Shown here: piece by piece, positions 7,387 through 15,237 of the stretch | How the letters are laid out: every line of letters starts with the position of its first letter | How positions within the stretch are numbered: the stretch's first letter is position 1 | Source: Altererythrobacter sp. | Lineage (GTDB): Bacteria; Pseudomonadota; Alphaproteobacteria; Sphingomonadales; Sphingomonadaceae | Length of the DNA stretch: 43,659 nucleotides | Reading direction: 5' to 3' | Assembly: GCA_017308255.1 (NCBI GenBank) | Contig: JAFKFN010000006.1 | Location: forward strand, 172,198 to 215,856 | Notes under the pieces: generated by a model | What the model was told of the DNA's origin: nothing | What the model saw: the letters and a program-made list of their open reading frames with translations, nothing else | Databases searched by the model: none | Position numbers and translations under genes: made by a program

Positions 7387-8157
7387 TCAACCGCCCCCAC
7401 AGGCCTTGCAGGCCGGGTCCTTCGCGATGTTGAGCGTGCGCATCCCCGGCGTCAGCCCGTCGAGCACGTGGAGCTTGCCCCATTGCGGATCGCCCAGCGC
7501 GCCCAGCGGCGCCAGCAGCACGCGGATCGCTTGCAGCGCGGCGAAAGTGCCGACCCATCCGGCCATGGCGCCCAGCATCCCGTCGTCCGCGCAGGTGTCG
7601 CAATCGTCGGCATCGAAGGCATCGCCCACGTAGCAGCGATAGCACGGCTTGTCGGGCAGGTGCCCGGCGAAGGCGCCGACCTGGCCCTGGAAGCGGCCCA
7701 CGGCGGCGGACAGCAGCGGGGTGTGCGTGGCCACGCAGGCGTCCGACACCGCCAGGCGAGTGGCGAAATTGTCGCAGCCGTCGAGCACCAGGCTGGCGCC
7801 GGCGATCAGTTCCCGGGCATTGGCCACCGTCAGGCGCTCGGCCAGCCAGTGGACCTCCAGCTCGCAATCGAATTCGCGCACCCAGGCTTCGCCGACGTCG
7901 GCCTTGCGGTGGCCCACCGAATCGGCGCGAAAGATCGTCTGCCGCTGGAGATTGCTTTCATCGACCGTGTCGTCGTCGATCAGCACCAGCGAGCCGATCC
8001 CGGCGGCGGCGAGGTATTGCAGCGCGGGCGAGCCGATTCCGCCGATCCCGATCAGCGCCACCGTCGCTTCGGCCAGCACCGCCTGCCCGGCGCCGCCGAT
8101 CTCCGGCAGGACGATGTGGCGGGCGAAGCGGTTCAGGCGACGGGGCGGAAGAGCCAT
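7387..8157 (-). CDS. HesA/MoeB/ThiF-family adenylyltransferase (E1-like)
   Basis: A 256-residue E1-like enzyme that adenylates the C-terminal Gly of a small sulfur-carrier protein (MoaD or ThiS type) with ATP. It shows the nucleotide loop GIGGIGSPALQYLAAAGIG (37-55), the IDDDTVDESNLQRQ segment (Asp for Mg-ATP, Arg-Gln motif), LDGCDNFATR, and the structural zinc pairs CYRC and the final CKAC. No rhodanese domain is fused. No moa or thi gene is nearby, so MoeB versus ThiF cannot be decided from context. The 3' end runs into the 43-bp inverted repeat shared with the sirtuin gene. Confidence 0.85.
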   Translation of the reverse strand: MALPPRRLNRFARHIVLPEIGGAGQAVLAEATVALIGIGGIGSPALQYLAAAGIGSLVLIDDDTVDESNLQRQTIFRADSVGHRKADVGEAWVREFDCELEVHWLAERLTVANARELIAGASLVLDGCDNFATRLAVSDACVATHTPLLSAAVGRFQGQVGAFAGHLPDKPCYRCYVGDAFDADDCDTCADDGMLGAMAGWVGTFAALQAIRVLLAPLGALGDPQWGKLHVLDGLTPGMRTLNIAKDPACKACGGG

Positions 8158-8516
8158 GCTCGCCAGCTAGGCGGGCAAACGCGCTTCGACAAGCACCGCG
8201 GCGCTGTGCGTCGAGCCGGGCTCTTCGACATGTTGAGGGCGGGCGGAGGTCGGACTCGCGCGAAGACGCGGAAGAGGTGAATTTTTACGCTCGCAGAGAC
8301 GCGGAGGCGCGGAGGAGCCCGTTTCAGCGGCGAAGCCGCATCCAGACCCTAGCATCTCCTCAAGAGGCGAATGCGCGAGTAGAAAGCGGCTTCGCCGCAA
8401 AAGACCGCTCCGCGCCTCCGCGCCTCCGCGTGCGCCATAATCTCCGCGCCTCCGCGTGAATCATTCCCCGGCCCGCTCGCTTCCCCCTGTGTCGAAGGGC
8501 CGGGCAAAAGGCGCGC
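8158..8516. repeat. Gap filled with family 3 repeats
   Basis: There is no convincing gene in these 359 bp between moeB-like (start) and dnaA (stop). It holds a copy of the inner part of the 43-bp arm (GCTCGCAGAGACGC... at 8289-8314), and inverted CTCCGCGCCTCCGCG units at 8409-8433 and 8442-8456. A pair of short hairpins built from GCGGCGAAGCCGC (about 8330) and GCGGCTTCGCCGC (about 8389) lies between them. The family 3 units here match those around 7022-7395, about 1 kb away. Confidence 0.7.
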
Positions 8517-10007
8517 TCAGTTCTCCAGTTGCCGCAGCAGGCTTCTCACGTCGCCGTCCATGTCGGCATCGCGCTTGCGCAGGTCCTCGATCAGCCGCAC
8601 CGCATGGATCACCGTGGAATGATCGCGGCCGCCGAACTTGCGGCCGATCTCGGGATAGCTTCGCGGGGTCAGCACCTTGGCCAGATACATCGCCACCTGG
8701 CGCGGGCGAACCACCGCGCGGGCGCGGCGCTTGCTCGACATCTCGGCCCGGTCGATGCGGTAGAACTGGCACACGGTGCGCTGGATCTCGTCGATCGTGA
8801 TCCGCCGGCGGTTGGCCGAAAGGATGTCGGTCAACTGCTCCTCGGCCAGTTGCAGCGAGACTTCCTGCCCGGTGAGCTGGGCATAGGCGATCAGCTTGTT
8901 TAGCCCGCCTACCAGCTCGCGCACGTTGCGGTTGATCGTGCGGGCCAGGAACTCGATCACGTCGGCCGGCACTTCCAGCGGGGCGAAGCGGGTGAGCTTC
9001 GATTGCAGGATCGCCCGGCGCAGCTCGATGTCGGCCGGCTGGATATCGGCGACGAGGCCCATCGACAGGCGGCTGAGCAGGCGCGGCTCCACCCCGTCGA
9101 GCGCTTGCGGCGCGCGGTCGGCGGCGAAGACCAGCCGCTTGCCTTCGGCCAGCAGCGCATCGATCGTATAGAGCAGTTCTTCCTGCGCGCTGGCCTTGCC
9201 GATGATGAACTGGATATCGTCCACCAGCAGCAGGTCGAAGCCGCGCAGGCGCGCCTTGAACTCGATCATCGCGTTGGATTTGAGCGCCGAGACGAACTCC
9301 ACCATGAAGCGCTCTGCGCTGCAATAGAAGATGCGCGCGCGCGGATGCGCCTGGAGATAGGCGTGGCCGATGGCGTGCAGCAGGTGCGTCTTGCCGTGGC
9401 CGGTCGCGGCCTTGAGATAGAGCGGCGAGAACTGCGGCTTTTCCGCCTTGGCCATGCGCTCGGCCGCGTTCTTGGCCAGCACGTTGGTGGTGCCGGCGAC
9501 GAAGGCGGCGAACGTCAGCGAGGGATCGAGGCCCACGGAGGAGGTGAAGCCGTCGTCTCCGATCGATTCCATCGCCAGCTTGGCCAGCGCGCCGCCCGGC
9601 GGGCCGTCATTGGCGGCGCGGTGGCCGAAGCCGTCCTCCCCGCGCAGATCGAGGTCGGCCAGCTTGCGGCGGCCGGGGTGAACGCCGATCTTGACGTTCC
9701 TCACCTCGCCCCGGGCGATCTTCCAGGCGAGCGAGAGCCGGTCGTGGAATCGGTCCTGCACCCAATTGGCGGAAAACTCGGTGGGCAGGAACAGGTGCAG
9801 CGTGCCGCTTTCCTTGCAGAAGCTGCCGAGCTGAATCGGCCTGATCCACTGGCTGTAAAGCTGGTGGCCCAGATCCTTGCGGAGCCCTTGGCTGATGTCC
9901 GACCAGTCGGCCGCCAGATCGATTGCTTCCTGATCTTCCACGTGCCCCTCATCGGCGTGTCCCCTGGCCGGTTCCGACCGGCCAGTGTGTGGCCCCATGC
10001 GAATCAT
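8517..10007 (-). CDS. dnaA: Chromosomal replication initiator protein DnaA
   Basis: A 496-residue AAA+ initiator. The N-terminal interaction domain is about 25-115, a variable linker runs to about 155, the AAA+ domain is 160-380 and the DNA-binding domain about 400-496. Walker A reads AATGHGKT (200-207), where the first residue of the usual GxxxxGKT is Ala. Walker B is LLLVDDIQF (Asp263-Asp264), sensor 2 is NVRELVGGLN, and the DnaA signature GGRDHSTVIHA (459-469) contacts the DnaA box. ATG at 10007 follows AGGACAGGG. The first 25 residues are poorly conserved in character, so a later start at 9998 is possible. It lies downstream of rpsT on the same strand with a 423-bp gap. Confidence 0.95.
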   Translation of the reverse strand: MIRMGPHTGRSEPARGHADEGHVEDQEAIDLAADWSDISQGLRKDLGHQLYSQWIRPIQLGSFCKESGTLHLFLPTEFSANWVQDRFHDRLSLAWKIARGEVRNVKIGVHPGRRKLADLDLRGEDGFGHRAANDGPPGGALAKLAMESIGDDGFTSSVGLDPSLTFAAFVAGTTNVLAKNAAERMAKAEKPQFSPLYLKAATGHGKTHLLHAIGHAYLQAHPRARIFYCSAERFMVEFVSALKSNAMIEFKARLRGFDLLLVDDIQFIIGKASAQEELLYTIDALLAEGKRLVFAADRAPQALDGVEPRLLSRLSMGLVADIQPADIELRRAILQSKLTRFAPLEVPADVIEFLARTINRNVRELVGGLNKLIAYAQLTGQEVSLQLAEEQLTDILSANRRRITIDEIQRTVCQFYRIDRAEMSSKRRARAVVRPRQVAMYLAKVLTPRSYPEIGRKFGGRDHSTVIHAVRLIEDLRKRDADMDGDVRSLLRQLEN

Positions 10008-10358
10008 TGAACCCTGTCCTCCCCGATAGGCTCGGCTAATCCATCCATCGACGCAGTCGGGGGGCAGGACGCAACCCGCCGTCCCGCGAGCCCAAGGCTG
10101 CGCGGGGTTTCCCCTTGGCGACATCTCGATGTTGGCAGCCGGAGCGATGTCGCACCGGCCGTGGCCCCTGTTATGAACGGCTGGTCTTGCCGGGCAAGGC
10201 TGCGATCATAAAAAAAGTGAAATATATCGGCTTGACTCGTGGCAAGCCCGCAGCCGTCCGTTCAACTGCCTGAATCCGCGCAAAAAGAATATGACATTCC
10301 GGCGAATCGCCGGAATCCCTTTTGTTTTTGCGGGGGCCTCGCTTTTGCTTCGCGAATG
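10008..10358 (-). promoter_or_regulatory. dnaA upstream region with GANTC cluster
   Basis: This gap of about 350 bp holds no gene. It contains an A/T-rich patch (10206-10228, ATAAAAAAAG then AATATATC), an 8-bp inverted repeat GCGACATC/GATGTCGC (about 10119 and 10145), and four GANTC sites in 84 bp (10234, 10272, 10304, 10313). Further sites are at 10428 and 10001. GANTC is the target of the CcrM methyltransferase, which in Caulobacter affects dnaA transcription. I found no clear DnaA box. The promoter most likely lies near the A/T-rich patch; I could not define -35/-10 elements with confidence. Confidence 0.5.
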
Positions 10359-10389
10359 CAAAAAAGGCCGGCGCGAAATCGGCCGGCCT
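10359..10389 (-). terminator. Intrinsic terminator after rpsT
   Basis: An 8-bp GC stem AGGCCGGC (10365-10372) / GCCGGCCT (10382-10389) with a 9-base loop is followed on the minus strand by a run of six T. It lies about 40 bp beyond the rpsT stop, which separates rpsT transcription from dnaA. Confidence 0.85.
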
Positions 10390-10430
10390 CGTTCGAATTT
10401 CGTTCTTGGTTAACGCCCGGCGGGCGAGAA

Positions 10431-10691
10431 TCAGAGCGCCGCGACTCGCTTGCTGAGTCGGCTCATCTTGCGTGCCACGGTGTTCTTGTGGAGCACGCCG
10501 CGGGCCACGCCGCGGGCCAGTTCGGGCTGGGCACTCTTGAGCGCTGCCTGGGCCGCGTCCTTGTCGCCGCCGGCGATCGCCGTTTCCACCTTCTTCACGA
10601 AGCTGCGGATGCGGCTCATGCGGGCGCCGTTGATCTCGGCGCGCTTGTCGTTGCGGCGGATGCGCTTCTTGGCTTGCGGCGTATTGGCCAT
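10431..10691 (-). CDS. rpsT: 30S ribosomal protein S20
   Basis: An 86-residue, Lys/Arg-rich helical protein starting [17 protein letters not shown] and ending KRVAAL, typical of S20 (about 87 residues). It binds 16S rRNA early in 30S assembly. ATG at 10691 is the canonical start; the frame extends further upstream but that part is not S20-like. An intrinsic terminator follows. It is placed between mutM and dnaA on the same strand, an arrangement I associate with sphingomonads. Confidence 0.95.
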   Translation of the reverse strand: MANTPQAKKRIRRNDKRAEINGARMSRIRSFVKKVETAIAGGDKDAAQAALKSAQPELARGVARGVLHKNTVARKMSRLSKRVAAL

Positions 10692-10834
10692 ATCAGTCCT
10701 TACCTCGGGCCGCTTGCACGCGGCCGGAACATCATCTTGCGACAGGATCGCGGAAAAACGGCGGTTACCCACCGGAAAGCGGCGCCCTTAGCGGCGGGGT
10801 CGCGAATCGTCAAGCAAACGCCGCTCGTGCTCGC

Positions 10835-11650
10835 TCACGTCTGGCATCGCGGGCAATACCAGGTGCTGCGCCCGCCTTGCACGATGCGCCGGATCGTACC
10901 GCCGTCATCGCGCGGGCAACACTGGCCTTCTTGGCCATAGACCGCAAAGCGCGTGGCGAAATAGCCCAGCTCGCCATCGGGCCGGGCATAGTCGCGCAAG
11001 GTCGATCCGCCGTCGCCGATCGCCTGTTCCAGCACGTCCCTGATCGCCGGCACCAGCCGGCCCAGCGCCGGACGGCTCACCCGGCCGGCGGCCTTGCGCG
11101 GATCGATTCGCGCGCGGAACAGCGCCTCGCACACATAGATGTTGCCCAGCCCGGCCACGATCCGCTGGTCGAGCAGCAGCAGCTTCACCGCCTGCCGCCG
11201 CCCGGCGAAGGCGCGGTGGAGGTGTTCCGGCGTAAGATCGGGGCCCAGCGGCTCCGGCCCCATCGCGGCGAAGGCGGGCCATTGTTCCAGAGCCGGGGTA
11301 TCGACCAGGTCGACGAAGCCGAACCGGCGCGGGTCGCACAGCGCGAAGCGATGCGTTCTCGTCTCCAGGATCAGGTGGTCGTGCTTGCCCAGTTCTTGCG
11401 GATCGATCCGCCAGCGCCCGCTCATGCCCAGATGGAACACCAGCGTCGCGTCGCGGTCGGTATGGATCAGGCCGTATTTGGCGCGCCGGCCCAGGCCGGT
11501 GACGGCCGCGCCGGTCAAGGCCTGCACCAGATGCGGCGGGAAGGGAAAGCGCATGTCCGGCCGCCGGGGCGTGACCCGCTCGATCCGCTCCCCGTCGAGA
11601 TAGCGGGCCAGGCCGCGCACCGTGGTTTCGACTTCGGGCAACTCGGGCAT
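10835..11650 (-). CDS. mutM: Formamidopyrimidine-DNA glycosylase (Fpg)
   Basis: A 271-residue bifunctional glycosylase/AP lyase for 8-oxoguanine and FaPy. The N-terminus MPELPEVETT gives the catalytic Pro (after Met removal) and Glu, Lys58 lies in GRRAKYGL, and the H2TH element is GLGNIYVCEALFRARIDP. The C-terminal zinc finger is unusual: the second knuckle CPRC (266-269) is present, but the first reads QCCPRDDGG (Cys244-Cys245) instead of a CxxC. ATG at 11650 is fixed by the need for Pro2. It diverges from the EamA transporter gene. Confidence 0.95.
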   Translation of the reverse strand: MPELPEVETTVRGLARYLDGERIERVTPRRPDMRFPFPPHLVQALTGAAVTGLGRRAKYGLIHTDRDATLVFHLGMSGRWRIDPQELGKHDHLILETRTHRFALCDPRRFGFVDLVDTPALEQWPAFAAMGPEPLGPDLTPEHLHRAFAGRRQAVKLLLLDQRIVAGLGNIYVCEALFRARIDPRKAAGRVSRPALGRLVPAIRDVLEQAIGDGGSTLRDYARPDGELGYFATRFAVYGQEGQCCPRDDGGTIRRIVQGGRSTWYCPRCQT

Positions 11651-11715
11651 CGCCGCGCGATAGCGGCGCACTCGGCCATCGCCAAGCATGGCATATGCCA
11701 CTAGGGCCCTGGCCG

Positions 11716-12627
11716 ATGTTTGCCGATCGCCAGCACACCCGCGCTTTCCTCCTCCTGGGGCTAGTCATGCTGCTGTGGGCGGGCAACGCGATCGTCGCGC
11801 GCGCGGTGCGCGGCGATGTCGGCCCCTTCACGCTGGCTTTCGTGCGCTGGGCCGGGGCGAGTCTTGTCCTACTGCCGTTCGCCGTGGCTCCGTTGCGGCG
11901 GGATTGGCCGGCCATCGTGCGCGGCTGGAAGGCGATCGTGCTGCTCGGCCTGCTGGGCATCGCCGCGTTCAACGCGCTGCTTTATTCGGGCCTCAAATAT
12001 ACCCCCGCCACCAATGCCCTGCTGTTGCAGGCATCGATTCCCCCCGCGGTCATGCTGGCCGACCGGGTGCTGTTCGGCGCGCGGTCGACCTGGGGGCAGG
12101 CGCTGGGGGTGCTGGCTTCGGTGGCCGGAGTGGTGGTGATCGTGTTCAGGGGCGATCCCGCATCGGCCCTGCGCCTCCATTTCGGATTGGGCGATGCGCT
12201 GGTGCTGTGCGCGGTGGCGGTCTGGGCGCTCTACACGGTGCTGCTGCGGCTGCGCCCGCCCATCTCCCCCGTCAGCTTCATCGCCACCACGTTCTTCATC
12301 GGGGTGCTGGCCATGGCGCCGCTCTCTGTGTGGGAATGGCACGCGGGGCATGGGCCGGTGTGGAGCCCGCAGCTCGTCGGGGCGTTCGTCTATGTGGCGC
12401 TGCTACCCTCGCTCCTGTCCTACTTCATCTACAACCACGCGGCGGGCGTGGTCGGGCCGGCGCGGGCGGGGCAGGCGATCACGATGATGCCGCTGTTCGG
12501 CGCCTTCCTCTCCGCCGCGCTGCTGGGCGAGACGCTGCATCCGTTCCACTTCGCCGGCATGGCGCTGATCCTCCTCGGCATCATCGTCGCCGCGCTTGCC
12601 GGGCGTGGGGTACAGACCCATACCTAG
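11716..12627 (+). CDS. EamA/DMT-family transporter
   Basis: A 303-residue inner-membrane protein with ten hydrophobic segments arranged as two repeats of five (EamA domains at about 10-140 and 155-295). The first repeat shows LLWAGNAIVAR and the second ALLPSLLSYFIYNHA. DMT proteins export metabolites such as amino acids; the substrate is unknown. I prefer ATG at 11716 over the upstream ATG at 11695 because AGGG lies nine bases before it and the N-terminus is then a normal short cytoplasmic tail. It diverges from mutM with 65 bp between starts, and ubiE follows after 158 bp. Confidence 0.85.
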   Translation: MFADRQHTRAFLLLGLVMLLWAGNAIVARAVRGDVGPFTLAFVRWAGASLVLLPFAVAPLRRDWPAIVRGWKAIVLLGLLGIAAFNALLYSGLKYTPATNALLLQASIPPAVMLADRVLFGARSTWGQALGVLASVAGVVVIVFRGDPASALRLHFGLGDALVLCAVAVWALYTVLLRLRPPISPVSFIATTFFIGVLAMAPLSVWEWHAGHGPVWSPQLVGAFVYVALLPSLLSYFIYNHAAGVVGPARAGQAITMMPLFGAFLSAALLGETLHPFHFAGMALILLGIIVAALAGRGVQTHT

Positions 12628-12785
12628 CGCGACCGCGCAGCGGCGGGCGGCTTTTGACGCAGGCCGTCGTCTCTCGTCGGGCACGATGCTGAGGCATCGC
12701 CCCTCTCCTCATTCCTGGCCCTGCGCCAAAATCCACTCCGTCCAGGCCGTTGCTAGGTATGGATACAGACCCTAGAGGAGCCGGC

Positions 12786-13517
12786 ATGAGCGAACAGGTA
12801 TCCTTCGGCTACGAAAGCGTCGATCCGCAGGAGAAGACGCGCCGCGTCGGCGCGGTGTTCTCCAATGTCGCGGCCAAGTACGACGTGATGAACGATGCGA
12901 TGTCCGGCGGGATGCACCGGCTGTGGAAGGATCGCTTCGTCCGCCGGGTGAAGCCCCAGCCGGGGGAGGCGATCCTCGACATGGCCGGCGGCACGGGGGA
13001 TATCGCCTTCCGCCTTGCCGAAGCCGGCGCCGATGTCACCGTGGCGGACATCAATCAGGAAATGCTCGACGTCGGCATCGAACGGGCGGTCAAGCGCGGC
13101 ATCGATACGCTGGTCTGGTCGCGCCAGAATGCGGAGGAGCTGGCTTATCCCGCCCGCACGTTCGATGCCTACACCATCGCGTTCGGCATCCGTAACGTGA
13201 CTCATATCGACAAGGCCCTGGCCGAGGCATTCCGCGTGCTGAAATACGGCGGACGGTTCTTCTGCCTGGAATTCTCGGCCACCGAATGGCCGGGCTTCAG
13301 GGAAGTCTACGATACCTATTCGCACAAGCTGGTGCCGCTGATCGGCAAGGCCATCGCGCATGACGAGGCGAGCTATCGCTACCTGATCGAATCGATCCGC
13401 CGCTTCCCGCCGATGCCGGAGTTCGAACGCATGATCCGCGCTGCCGGGTTCGAACGTACCCGGGTGGAACCGATCCTGGGCGGCCTCGTGGCGATCCATT
13501 CGGGGTGGAAAGTTTGA
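12786..13517 (+). CDS. ubiE: Ubiquinone/menaquinone C-methyltransferase UbiE
   Basis: A 243-residue SAM-dependent methyltransferase, which adds the C-methyl group in ubiquinone synthesis. The N-terminal FSNVAAKYDVMNDAMSGGMH precedes motif I DMAGGTGDIAFR, then VADINQEML, NAEELAYP and the family signature FGIRNVTHIDKAL. FFCLEFS and the Y-R-Y-L-I-E-S-I-R region complete it. ATG at 12786 is preceded by AGAGGAG. It heads a rightward run with ubiB, consistent with a shared ubiquinone role. Confidence 0.95.
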   Translation: MSEQVSFGYESVDPQEKTRRVGAVFSNVAAKYDVMNDAMSGGMHRLWKDRFVRRVKPQPGEAILDMAGGTGDIAFRLAEAGADVTVADINQEMLDVGIERAVKRGIDTLVWSRQNAEELAYPARTFDAYTIAFGIRNVTHIDKALAEAFRVLKYGGRFFCLEFSATEWPGFREVYDTYSHKLVPLIGKAIAHDEASYRYLIESIRRFPPMPEFERMIRAAGFERTRVEPILGGLVAIHSGWKV

Positions 13518-13555
13518 ACAGCGTCTGCCGCCGAAGGCCGGCAACCCGCCATTTC

Positions 13556-13644
13556 CCCTCCCGCTTGCGGGAGGGGTCAGGGGGGGGAGTGTTTGCTTCT
13601 TCCTCGACGAGCCCTCCCCCGGCCCCTCCCGCAAGCGGGAGGGG
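13556..13644. repeat. Family 4 double hairpin between ubiE and ubiB
   Basis: Two perfect hairpins, CCCCTCCCGC/GCGGGAGGGG at 13556-13577 and again at 13623-13644, differ only in the TT or AA at the apex. The G-run and C-run between them can pair as well. The element fills most of the 166-bp gap between ubiE and ubiB, so any joint transcript would carry it. A related shape occurs at 27159-27293. Confidence 0.85.
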
Positions 13645-13683
13645 AGATGAGGGCATCGCTCGGCAAGCGAGCGAAGCATTTCG

Positions 13684-15237
13684 ATGACCCAGCCGGCCAT
13701 CCACATCTGGCGGCTGCTCTCCTGGGGCCGCACCCTGGCGCGGCATGGGGCCCTGCGCGGGATAGAGCGCGATCCCAACACGCCCCCGCCGGTGCGCCGT
13801 CTGGTCCGCATCGCCCGCTTCGGCACGCGCCAGCCGCGTGTGCCGGATTATGCCGCGGCCTTCCAGGCGATCGGCCCGGCGGCGATCAAGCTAGGCCAGA
13901 CGCTGGCGACCCGCCCCGATCTGGTGGGAGAGGAAGCGGCGCACAACCTGCTCAGCCTGCAGGACAGTCTGCCGCCGGTGCCTTACGCGCGGATCGAAGC
14001 GCAGATCGAACGCAGCTTCGAACAGCCGATCGACACCCTCTTCGCCCATGTCGATCCTGAGCCGGTGGGGTCCGCCTCCATCGCCCAGGTCCACCGCGCG
14101 GTGACTGCCGACGGCAGGCAGGTCGCCGTCAAGGTCCTGCGCCCCGGCATCCGCGAACGCTTCGCGCGTGACATCGACACCTATGAATGGGCCGCCGCCC
14201 ATCTCGAGGCGCTGGGCGGCGAAGCGCGGCGCTTGCGCCCGCGCCTCACCATCGCCAATTTCAAGCGCTGGACCAATCGCGAGCTGGACCTGCGGCGCGA
14301 GGCGGCGTCCGCTTCCGAACTCGCCGAATCCATGCGCGGCTTCGAAGGCTATCGCATCCCGTCGATCGACTGGGACCGCAGCAATAGCCGGGTGATGACC
14401 ATCGAATGGATCGACGGCATCAAGATCGGTGATGTGGAAGCGCTGCGCGCCGCCGGGCACGACCTGCCCCAGCTTGCCAGCCGCCTGGTGCTGGCCTTCC
14501 TTACCCAGGCGATCAGCGGGGGCTTCTTCCACGCCGACATGCACCAGGGGAACCTGTTCGTGCGGCCCGACGGCACCATCGTTGCCATCGATTTCGGGAT
14601 CATGGGCCGGATCGACCGGCGCGCCCGGCAATGGCTGGCGGAAATCCTCTATGGCCTCACCACCGGCAATTACCGCCGCGTGGCCGAAATCCATTTCGAG
14701 GCGCAATACGTCCCCAGCTATCATTCGGTGGACGAATTCGCCACCGCCCTGCGCGCGGTGGGGGAACCGATGCGCGGCAAGCCGGTCAGCGAGCTGTCGG
14801 TCGGGCAGATGCTCGACAGCCTGTTCGCCATCACCCGCGATTTCGACATGCAGACCCAGCCGCACCTGCTGCTGCTGCAAAAAACCATGGTCATGGTCGA
14901 AGGGATTGCCACGCAGCTCGATCCCGCGATCAACATGTGGGACGTTTCCGCGCCCTATGTGAAGAACTGGATCCGTGACGAGCTGGGGCCGGAAGCGGCG
15001 CTGGCCGACCGCATCCGCACCGATCTCCAGACCCTGCTGCGCCTGCCCGATCTGGTCCGGCGGGTGGAGGATCGCTTTCCACCCAAAGGCGGCGCGCCCG
15101 AACAGCCGCCGCTGCCCGAAATCGAGCTGGTGTGGGAGCGTAAACGCCGAAGTAACCACTGGGTGGGCTATATCCTCGCGGCATTGGCCGGAGGGGCTTT
15201 GGTTTGGGCAGCATCGCACTGGGGCTTCGCGATCTAG
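13684..15237 (+). CDS. ubiB: UbiB-family atypical kinase/ATPase
   Basis: A 517-residue ABC1/ADCK protein required for ubiquinone synthesis; current view is that it is an ATPase supporting the membrane-bound Coq/Ubi complex rather than a hydroxylase. It has the KxGQ motif (69-72, in AIKLGQTLATRPDL), the ATP lysine Lys150 in VAVKV, HADMHQGN (283-290) as the catalytic loop and AIDFG (301-305) as the metal-binding Asp. The Ala-rich loop replaces the Gly-rich loop at about 127-135 (PVGSASIAQ). A hydrophobic C-terminal tail (about 495-517) is probably a membrane anchor. ATG at 13684; the 3' end overlaps the next gene by 34 bp. Confidence 0.93.
   Translation: MTQPAIHIWRLLSWGRTLARHGALRGIERDPNTPPPVRRLVRIARFGTRQPRVPDYAAAFQAIGPAAIKLGQTLATRPDLVGEEAAHNLLSLQDSLPPVPYARIEAQIERSFEQPIDTLFAHVDPEPVGSASIAQVHRAVTADGRQVAVKVLRPGIRERFARDIDTYEWAAAHLEALGGEARRLRPRLTIANFKRWTNRELDLRREAASASELAESMRGFEGYRIPSIDWDRSNSRVMTIEWIDGIKIGDVEALRAAGHDLPQLASRLVLAFLTQAISGGFFHADMHQGNLFVRPDGTIVAIDFGIMGRIDRRARQWLAEILYGLTTGNYRRVAEIHFEAQYVPSYHSVDEFATALRAVGEPMRGKPVSELSVGQMLDSLFAITRDFDMQTQPHLLLLQKTMVMVEGIATQLDPAINMWDVSAPYVKNWIRDELGPEAALADRIRTDLQTLLRLPDLVRRVEDRFPPKGGAPEQPPLPEIELVWERKRRSNHWVGYILAALAGGALVWAASHWGFAI

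Larger units (their letters stand above)
7022..7395. repeat. Nested inverted-repeat block spanning two gene ends
   Basis: Outer arms 7022-7064 and 7353-7395 are 43 bases and exactly complementary. They include the last two codons and stop of the sirtuin gene on one side and the same three codons of the MoeB-like gene on the other. Inside them lie inverted copies of the family 2 repeat (7119-7147 and 7302-7330), and inside those a family 1 arm (7178-7207). No coding region is visible in the 356 bp between the two stop codons. Confidence 0.85.

Noticed and set aside
10008-10430. A chromosomal origin next to dnaA
   Set aside because: An A/T-rich patch exists, but I found no DnaA boxes (TTATCCACA type), and in alphaproteobacteria the origin is often not beside dnaA.
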